NCBI GenBank assembly: GCA_963991985.1 | Contig: CAXDRX010000036.1 | Location: forward strand, 1 to 11,447 | Origin: MED-G17 sp963991985 | Lineage (GTDB): Bacteria; Bacteroidota; Bacteroidia; NS11-12g; UBA9320 | Reading direction: 5' to 3' | Length of the DNA: 11,447 nucleotides | Part shown: piece by piece, positions 7,327-11,447 of the stretch | Position numbering within the stretch: position 1 is the first letter of the stretch | How the letters are laid out: the number at the start of each line of letters is the position of its first letter | Notes under the pieces: generated by a model | Database searches by the model: none | What the model saw: only the letters and a program-made list of their open reading frames with translations | What the model was told of the DNA's origin: nothing | Made by a program: the position numbers and the translations under genes

Positions 7327-7938
7327 ACGAAACTAAATGGAGCAAAGTTAATTGTTGTTACCAAGTATCAAGAGATTGACAAGTTAAAAGAATTGTATGC
7401 TTTAGGGCCTAGAGATTTTGGAGAAAACAGACCACAGCAATTGCTAGAAAGGCATCAGATTTTGCCCGAAGACATCCGATGGCATATGATCGGACGATTG
7501 CAAAGGAACAAGGTAAAAATGATTGTTCCTTTTGTCCATCGGATACATTCGGTTGATTCCTTGCGACTGGCATTGGAAATAGACAAGCAAGCCAAAAAGC
7601 ATGGTCGATGTATACCCTGCTTGATTCAGGTTAAAATTGCGTCTGAAGAAAGCAAAGGCGGCTACGAAGCCCCTCAGTTGATGAATGATTTTTCGGCGCT
7701 GATGAAGCTGGAAAACTTGAAAATTGATGGGCTGATGGGCATGGCAAGTTTGGTGAAGGATTCTCAACAATGGGCCAAGGAATTTCAAACTTTAAGACAT
7801 ATCAAAGAAGATTTAGAATCAGAGCACCAGGTTGATCTACCTGAACTTTCGATGGGTATGTCCAACGACTTTGAACAAGCCCTTGCCGAAGGGAGTACAA
7901 TGGTAAGAATTGGAAGTAGGATATTCGAATCGGCCTAA
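7300..7938 (+). CDS. yggS: YggS/PROSC-family pyridoxal phosphate homeostasis protein
   Basis: This 212-residue cytoplasmic protein belongs to the single-domain PLP-binding alanine-racemase-fold family (YggS/PLPBP). The family buffers PLP levels and affects amino-acid and vitamin B6 balance, with no known enzymatic activity. Visible signatures are LIVVTKY with the presumed Schiff-base lysine Lys22, RDFGEN (38-43), WHMIGRLQRNK (61-71), RIHSVDS (81-87), LSMGMSNDFEQA (183-194) and GSTMVRIGSRIFE (198-210). The ATG at 7300 is the first start after an in-frame TGA at 7273. The N-terminus is some residues shorter than in many homologues but keeps the PLP lysine. The gene diverges from the DUF4296-mutS2 operon with overlapping start regions, and its stop codon overlaps that of rpmA. 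No convincing promoter of the TAnnTTTG type was found directly upstream. Confidence 0.93.
   Translation: MHKNIHKIHTKLNGAKLIVVTKYQEIDKLKELYALGPRDFGENRPQQLLERHQILPEDIRWHMIGRLQRNKVKMIVPFVHRIHSVDSLRLALEIDKQAKKHGRCIPCLIQVKIASEESKGGYEAPQLMNDFSALMKLENLKIDGLMGMASLVKDSQQWAKEFQTLRHIKEDLESEHQVDLPELSMGMSNDFEQALAEGSTMVRIGSRIFESA
7343..7371 (-). promoter_or_regulatory. Promoter candidate for the DUF4296-mutS2 operon, inside yggS
   Basis: Read on the minus strand, TTG (7371-7369) is followed by 18 nt and then TAACTTTG (7350-7343), an exact match to TAnnTTTG. Transcription would start near 7337. That leaves about 11 nt to the ATG at 7326, or about 30 nt to the ATG at 7305. The promoter lies within the first 25 codons of the opposing yggS gene. 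Confidence 0.6.
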
Positions 7939-8198
7939 GCTTTTTCTTCAGGGACAATGTTTACGAAGCTTCTTTTGCCTTTGCCTATGGAGAATTGTAC
8001 TTTTCCATCGACCAAAGCAAATAAAGTATGGTCTTTGCCTATGCCAACGTTTTTGCCCGGGTGGTGAACTGTGCCTCTTTGTCTAACAATAATATTACCT
8101 GCTATTGCTTCTTGACCACCAAAGATCTTTACGCCAAGGCGTTTGCTGTGTGATTCTCTACCGTTTTTTGAACTTCCTGCTCCTTTTTTGTGTGCCAT
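7935..8198 (-). CDS. rpmA: 50S ribosomal protein L27
   Basis: This 87-residue protein starts MAHKKGAGSSKNGRESHSK, the invariant L27 N-terminus that reaches towards the peptidyl-transferase centre. It continues with the conserved LGVKIFGGQ and GNIIVRQRGT and a TVHHPGKNVGIGKDHTLFAL segment. Length is normal for the family. There is no extra N-terminal peptide before MAHKK of the kind removed by a protease in Firmicutes. It lies 7 nt after rplU and is co-transcribed with it. Its TAG stop overlaps the TAA of the convergent yggS (shared CTAA at 7935-7938), so there is no room for a terminator between them. Confidence 0.98.
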   Translation of the reverse strand: MAHKKGAGSSKNGRESHSKRLGVKIFGGQEAIAGNIIVRQRGTVHHPGKNVGIGKDHTLFALVDGKVQFSIGKGKRSFVNIVPEEKA

Positions 8199-8205
8199 GA
8201 GTTGA

Positions 8206-8520
8206 TTATCCTTTAATTTCTTCTATTTGAATTTTGGTAAACTGCTGGCGGTGGCCATTTTTCACCTTATATCCTTTTCTTCTTTTCTTTTTGAAGACGA
8301 TGACTTTTTCCCCTTTGGTATGTTCCAAGACCTTAGCCGAAACGCTTGCTCCTTTCACTTTTGGAGTACCCACTTTCACTTTGCCTTTGTTGTCTACCAA
8401 AAGTACATTTTCGAAAGTCACTGAGTCCCCTTCCGATTGTTCATTCATTCGGTGCACAAACAACTCTTGATCTTTTTCTACCTTAAATTGCTGGCCTTGT
8501 ATTTCTACGATTGCGAACAT
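8206..8520 (-). CDS. rplU: 50S ribosomal protein L21
   Basis: This 104-residue protein begins MFAIVEIQGQQFKVEKD and carries the L21 signature KVIVFKKKRRKGYKVKNGHRQ (short form: FKKKRRKGY, 76-84), then QQFTKIQIEEI at the end. L21 binds 23S rRNA in the large subunit and is normally encoded next to L27, as here. The length is standard. A consensus promoter lies 20-50 nt upstream. Confidence 0.98.
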   Translation of the reverse strand: MFAIVEIQGQQFKVEKDQELFVHRMNEQSEGDSVTFENVLLVDNKGKVKVGTPKVKGASVSAKVLEHTKGEKVIVFKKKRRKGYKVKNGHRQQFTKIQIEEIKG

Positions 8521-8539
8521 CCTTTAAAATTATGGGGTG

Positions 8540-8570
8540 CAAATGTAATTTTTTCTTGAGATACTTCAAA
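8540..8570 (-). promoter_or_regulatory. Promoter of rplU-rpmA
   Basis: On the minus strand, TTTG (8570-8567) is followed by 19 nt and then TACATTTG (8547-8540), an exact match to the Bacteroidota -33/-7 consensus. Transcription would start near 8534, leaving a leader of about 14 nt before the rplU ATG at 8520. It is arranged back to back with the promoter of the reductase gene, 25 nt away. Confidence 0.72.
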
Positions 8571-8595
8571 GAAACTTCCTTTTTGTATGAAATTG

Positions 8596-8624
8596 TTGGG
8601 TATGCTGAAAGTTTCGTAGTTTTG
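8596..8624 (+). promoter_or_regulatory. Promoter of the fRMsr-atoE operon
   Basis: TTG (8596-8598) is followed by 18 nt and then TAGTTTTG (8617-8624), an exact match to TAnnTTTG. A second TTG at 8593-8595 would give a 21-nt spacer. The GTG start codon begins only 7 nt after the -7 box, so the transcript would have almost no leader. Confidence 0.65.
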
Positions 8625-8631
8625 GTCTTGC

Positions 8632-9090
8632 GTGAACAAATCGTCTCGATACAAGGCCGCAAATTTACAGCTTGGTGGCTTGATGGACAGGGACGTCCAT
8701 TGGATTGCGAATGCCGCCAACTTTTGCAGCCTTTTTGCGGAGCATTTTGATTTTTTATGGATCGGCTTTTACTATAAAATAGATGCTTTGCATTTAGAGC
8801 TTGGCCCTTTTCAAGGGCCGGCAGCTTGCACTAAAATTCATAAAGGAAAAGGAGTGTGCGGGCATGTTTGGCAAGAAGGGAAAGCACAAATTGTCCCTGA
8901 CGTTCATCAATTCCCAGGGCACATTGCATGCAATGAAGATAGCAAAAGTGAAATTGTTTTGCCCATTTTCTCAAACAAAAAATTTTGGGGTGTCTTGGAT
9001 GTGGATAGCCAATACTTCTCTTATTTCGATAACGAAGATTTGGTCGGTTTGCAAAAAGCGCTTGCTACATTTGAAAAAATTCTCTCATGA
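8632..9090 (+). CDS. msrC: Free methionine-(R)-sulfoxide reductase (GAF domain)
   Basis: This 152-residue single-GAF-domain enzyme reduces free L-methionine-(R)-sulfoxide to methionine with thioredoxin-type reductants, a repair and antioxidant role in the cytoplasm. Family landmarks are FLWIGFYY (41-48), LELGPFQGPAAC (55-66), GKGVCGHVW (72-80), VPDVHQFPGHIAC (88-100), SKSEIVLPI (104-112) and GVLDVDS (120-126). All three redox cysteines are present (Cys66, Cys76, Cys100). The start is GTG at 8632: an in-frame TAG at 8617 rules out anything much longer, and the resulting N-terminus (NKSSRY) fits the family. Its end overlaps the next gene by 4 nt (ATGA), which suggests translational coupling with the transporter. 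Confidence 0.94.
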   Translation: MNKSSRYKAANLQLGGLMDRDVHWIANAANFCSLFAEHFDFLWIGFYYKIDALHLELGPFQGPAACTKIHKGKGVCGHVWQEGKAQIVPDVHQFPGHIACNEDSKSEIVLPIFSNKKFWGVLDVDSQYFSYFDNEDLVGLQKALATFEKILS

Positions 9091-10376
9091 TTTGGCAAGA
9101 CAAATACCTTTTATTTTTCAAAAAAATCCCTTCGCCTTTTCATTTGGCTTTCTACCTTTCTACCGCAGGGGTTTTTCTTGCATTTTTTCTTGCCAAGGCC
9201 TCTTTGATAGACGTATCGATGGCTTGGACGCAAGGATTTTGGGAGCTGCTTCCTTTTGGAATGCAAATGCTGTTGATTTTGGTTTTGGGCAGTTCTTTGG
9301 CCGAAAGTACCATTGCTCAAAAAATCATTGATGCCATTGCAGGCAGAATTAAAACAGGCACCCAAGCGGTTGTTTGGATGTCGATTTTTGCTTTGGCTAC
9401 GGGCTTCGTCAACTGGGGGCTAAGCCTTGTTTTTTCTGCTTTGTTGGCCAAAAAAATGGCACAATCTCTTGCCCAAAGAAATGCAAAAGTAAACTACGCG
9501 CTCTTGGTGTCTTGCGCCTATTTAGGTTTGATGGTTTGGCATGGGGGATTATCGGGAAGTGCTCCGTTGGATGTTGCTTCCGAACAGCACAATTTGTATG
9601 ACAAAATTGGTCGAATTGACACGAAAGAAACATTGGCTTCCCCCATGAATCTATTGGTAATTTTTGCCTGTTTTCTTTTTTTGCCCTGGGTATCTTACTT
9701 GTTCTCAAAATCCCCAAACGAGAGCGTATTGCCTTTGGATGAAACCCATGAAAAACAAGAAAAGCAAATTTCAAAGGGTTTGCCCTTTGGTAGAATTTTT
9801 GCTCTTCCGATGTTGCTCTTTTGGGTGCTAAGTTTGAAAGAAAGTGGAGAACCGTTACTTGTTTTAAACAATATCAACATGTTGCTTTTTTTGTTGGCTA
9901 TGGTTTTGCATGGCCATCTAGCTTCTTTTGTCTCTTCTGTGCAAAAAGGTTTGGGCAATGCCGTGGGGATTGTTCTGCAATTTCCAATTTATGCGGGTTT
10001 GATGGGCATTTTGAAATATACTGGTTTGTTGAGTGAAATTTCTTCGGCTATGTTGCAGCTTACCCATGCATCCAATTTTTATTTTTTGTCTTTTGTTGGT
10101 GCAGGATTGACCAATATTTTGGTGCCTAGTGGAGGTGGCCAGTGGCAAATCCAAGGCCCTATTTTGGTAGACCTAGCACAGCATCTAAAGCTATCGATAC
10201 CCAAAACCGTCATGGCTTTGGCCTATGGCGATCAATTGACCAATATGCTACAACCTTTTTGGGCTTTGCCTTTGCTGGCGATTACCCGCACCAAAGTCTC
10301 TGATATTCTTCCATACACCTTGGTATTTATGTTGGTAGGATTTTTGATTTTTTCAGGTGCCCTATATCTTTTCTAG
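9087..10376 (+). CDS. AtoE-family short-chain fatty acid transporter
   Basis: This 429-residue inner-membrane protein with about 10-12 hydrophobic segments belongs to the SCFA transporter family (AtoE, Pfam SCFA_trans), whose members are linked to uptake of short-chain fatty acids such as acetoacetate or butyrate. Signatures are FVNWGLSLV (107-115), VWHGGLSGSAPL (150-161), VPSGGGQWQIQGP (346-358) and GDQLTNMLQPFWALPLL (381-397). The length is close to the family norm. A hydrophilic loop at about 207-232 is rich in Lys and Glu. The ATG overlaps the msrC stop (ATGA, 9087-9090). No ketoacid CoA-transferase genes (atoD/atoA) are adjacent, so the substrate here is unknown. The TAG stop lies in a CTAG shared with the stop of the minus-strand remnant. 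Confidence 0.92.
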   Translation: MIWQDKYLLFFKKIPSPFHLAFYLSTAGVFLAFFLAKASLIDVSMAWTQGFWELLPFGMQMLLILVLGSSLAESTIAQKIIDAIAGRIKTGTQAVVWMSIFALATGFVNWGLSLVFSALLAKKMAQSLAQRNAKVNYALLVSCAYLGLMVWHGGLSGSAPLDVASEQHNLYDKIGRIDTKETLASPMNLLVIFACFLFLPWVSYLFSKSPNESVLPLDETHEKQEKQISKGLPFGRIFALPMLLFWVLSLKESGEPLLVLNNINMLLFLLAMVLHGHLASFVSSVQKGLGNAVGIVLQFPIYAGLMGILKYTGLLSEISSAMLQLTHASNFYFLSFVGAGLTNILVPSGGGQWQIQGPILVDLAQHLKLSIPKTVMALAYGDQLTNMLQPFWALPLLAITRTKVSDILPYTLVFMLVGFLIFSGALYLF

Positions 10377-10471
10377 GGCACTCGATCTATGACCAGTTTT
10401 TTGAAGGCATGTAAGGAGGCTGATTTAATTTTCAACACGTACATTCCATTTGTGATTTTTGGGATGTGCAC
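10373..10471 (-). pseudogene. Remnant of a T9SS C-terminal sorting domain
   Basis: The minus strand encodes 32 residues ending at a TAG: VHIPKITNGMYVLKIKS followed by ASLHAFKKLVIDRVP. This has the form of the last two or three strands of a type A T9SS sorting domain (hydrophobic alternation, NGMYVLKI, then KKLVI), and it parallels the domain at 476-724, which ends AGMYHLIIS...TKLVVE. Upstream of about 10471 the frame continues only as antisense to miaE and loses any resemblance, so the body of the gene is gone. The stop codon shares CTAG with the atoE stop, as real convergent genes in this window do. I infer that the tail of a cargo-protein gene survived a deletion or rearrangement. A chance match over about 30 residues is possible. 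Confidence 0.45.
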
Positions 10472-10487
10472 CTGTGTAGTACTTTTG
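10459..10487 (+). promoter_or_regulatory. Promoter of miaE
   Basis: TTG (10459-10461) is followed by 18 nt and then TACTTTTG (10480-10487), an exact match to TAnnTTTG. The GTG start at 10493 begins 5 nt after the -7 box, so the mRNA is predicted to be leaderless or nearly so. The -33 part lies in the T9SS-tail remnant. Confidence 0.65.
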
Positions 10488-10492
10488 TTTTT

Positions 10493-11074
10493 GTGTTGGG
10501 TTTGAAACTTCCTACGGATCCGCGATGGGTAAACATCGCCGAAAAAAGCATCGACGAGGTGCTCATCGATCATGCCTATTGCGAGCAAAAAGCGGCGACG
10601 AGTGGCATAAGTCTCATTGTTCGCTTTTCTGAATACGAAGCGGTGGTGGAGAAGGTAACCCCAATTGTGGCCGAGGAATGGGGCCATTTTAGGAAGGTTT
10701 TGAAAGAATTGAAAAAAAGAGGTTTTTCGCTGGGACCCCAGCGGAAAGATGACTATGTAAACCAACTGATGACCTTCCAGCAAAAAGGAGGGGGGAAAGA
10801 CAAATCTTTGTTGGAAAATTTATTGATATGCGCCCTTATAGAAGCAAGAAGCTGTGAGCGTTTTCGATTGTTAAGCACGCAATTGGCCGATGCGGATTTG
10901 CGATCATTTTACCATGAATTTATGGTTTCGGAAGCAGGGCATTATCGGCTGTTTTTGGATTTGGCTTACCATTATTTACCCCAAGAAGAGGTGAAACAGC
11001 GTTGGCAAGCTTATTTGGATTTTGAAGGAAAAATGATTCAGACTTTGGCTTTGCGTGGAGATCGCATGCACTAG
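10493..11074 (+). CDS. miaE: tRNA-(ms2io6A)-hydroxylase MiaE
   Basis: This 193-residue di-iron, ferritin-like four-helix enzyme hydroxylates the isoprenyl group of ms2i6A37 in tRNAs reading codons that start with U, using O2. Iron-ligand positions can be read: Glu31 in CEQKAA, ExxH at Glu62-His65 (EEWGHF), Glu117 in EARSCERF, and ExxH at Glu147-His150 (SEAGHY). The N-terminus LGLKLPTDPRWVNIAEKSI is typical. A longer frame beginning at GTG 10466 adds nine residues (MHLCSTFVF) that are not family-like and would place the promoter inside the gene, so GTG 10493 is chosen. Its TAG stop lies within CTAG (11071-11074), shared with the convergent kinase gene. Confidence 0.92.
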   Translation: MLGLKLPTDPRWVNIAEKSIDEVLIDHAYCEQKAATSGISLIVRFSEYEAVVEKVTPIVAEEWGHFRKVLKELKKRGFSLGPQRKDDYVNQLMTFQQKGGGKDKSLLENLLICALIEARSCERFRLLSTQLADADLRSFYHEFMVSEAGHYRLFLDLAYHYLPQEEVKQRWQAYLDFEGKMIQTLALRGDRMH

Positions 11075-11447
11075 TTTCCTTCTGCTGCATGTTTTGCAAG
11101 TTCATCGAATGAAATGGGGGCAACCCCTACTTTTTCGCAAACCAAGCCGCCAGCCAAATTGCTCAAGCGAGCCATTTCTTTGGCGGAGCATTCCAAAGCA
11201 AGGAGCAAGCCAGCCACAGAAATCACAGCATCGCCAGCACCACTCACATCTACAATGTTTCGCGGATGGGCAGGAAGATGAAAGAACTGTTCATTTTCAA
11301 AAATCAATACGCCTTTTTCGGATAGGGTAACCATGATCTTTTTGGCTTGAATTTTATTGTGCAAGGCCCAAATGGCTTCTTGTATGTCTGAAATTTTGTC
11401 CAAGGATTTTTTCCATTGCAAACCCTCTTTGAGTTCTTTGAGATTTG
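11071..11447 (-). CDS. D-glycero-beta-D-manno-heptose-7-phosphate kinase-like (RfaE1/HldE kinase domain), PfkB family, C-terminal part
   Basis: The frame is open from the right edge, and 124 C-terminal residues are visible, roughly a third of a typical kinase of about 330 residues. It begins NLKELKEG, which fits the PNLKE motif of the RfaE1/HldE subgroup. It contains MVTLSEKGVLIF (38-49), the PfkB signature DVSGAGDA (66-73) with the presumed catalytic base Asp72, NLAGGLVCEKVGVAPIS (96-112) and a short tail. These kinases phosphorylate heptose 7-phosphate at C1 on the way to ADP-heptose for lipopolysaccharide cores. The gene is transcribed towards miaE with a 4-nt stop overlap. Other PfkB sugar kinases share the GAGD motif, so exact substrate assignment is tentative without the N-terminal part. 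Confidence 0.8.
   Translation of the reverse strand, partial: NLKELKEGLQWKKSLDKISDIQEAIWALHNKIQAKKIMVTLSEKGVLIFENEQFFHLPAHPRNIVDVSGAGDAVISVAGLLLALECSAKEMARLSNLAGGLVCEKVGVAPISFDELAKHAAEGN

Noticed and set aside
8801..9331. Plus-strand 176-codon frame overlapping msrC and atoE
   Set aside because: It is a shadow in another frame of two well-supported genes and shows no domain pattern of its own.
9409..9774. Minus-strand 121-codon frame inside atoE
   Set aside because: Antisense shadow of a well-conserved transporter; its Lys/Arg/Pro-rich translation is what reverse-reading a membrane gene tends to give.
10373..10783. Minus-strand 136-codon frame as a whole gene
   Set aside because: Most of it is antisense to miaE, whose family match is unambiguous, and has no protein-like features. 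Only the last 32 codons resemble anything, and they are reported as a remnant.
8700..11447. Apparent rise in G+C towards the right end
   Set aside because: One 60-base line inside miaE counts 29 G+C and one in the left-hand HmuY gene 21, but two samples are not a trend, and the right-hand genes are ordinary housekeeping types, so no transfer is claimed.

Overview
The window is chromosomal DNA from a member of the Bacteroidota. The evidence is a type IX secretion (T9SS) C-terminal sorting domain, two HmuY-family proteins around a TonB-dependent receptor, a DUF4296-type lipoprotein, and several promoters of the Bacteroidota form (TTG, about 18-19 nt, TAnnTTTG) placed just upstream of genes. The genus cannot be fixed from the sequence. 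All recognisable genes look intact apart from those cut at the edges and one short gene remnant.

Left part (1-4583, plus strand): a probable heme-acquisition operon. It has a HmuY-like protein carrying a T9SS sorting domain (5' end outside the window), an outer-membrane TonB-dependent receptor with heme-receptor-like motifs, and a second HmuY-like protein that is a lipoprotein. The three genes overlap by 35 and 13 nt. After a 34-nt gap comes an uncharacterised multi-pass membrane protein, possibly with its own weaker promoter. The inferred scheme is that two surface-exposed heme-binding proteins, exported by different routes, feed one receptor.

Middle part (4623-8520): housekeeping genes. 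On the minus strand a DUF4296 lipoprotein gene overlaps mutS2 (MutS2 ATPase/Smr nuclease, ribosome rescue and recombination control). The PLP-homeostasis gene yggS runs divergently from them, and the two start regions overlap. yggS converges on the ribosomal operon rplU-rpmA (L21-L27), and their stop codons overlap.

Right part (8521-11447): back-to-back promoters drive rplU leftward and a free-methionine-(R)-sulfoxide reductase gene rightward. The reductase gene overlaps a gene for an AtoE-type short-chain fatty acid transporter by 4 nt. Next is a short minus-strand remnant that looks like the tail of a lost T9SS cargo gene. Then come miaE (tRNA hydroxylase) and, convergent with it, the C-terminal third of an RfaE1/HldE-type heptose-phosphate kinase.

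The most unusual signals are: two GTG-started genes whose start codons sit 5-7 nt after a consensus -7 box (candidate leaderless mRNAs); the T9SS-tail remnant; the divergent pair with overlapping starts and a promoter inside the opposing gene; and the two-route HmuY arrangement. No RNA gene, insertion sequence, CRISPR array or other mobile element was seen, and no gene-free stretch is longer than about 120 nt.
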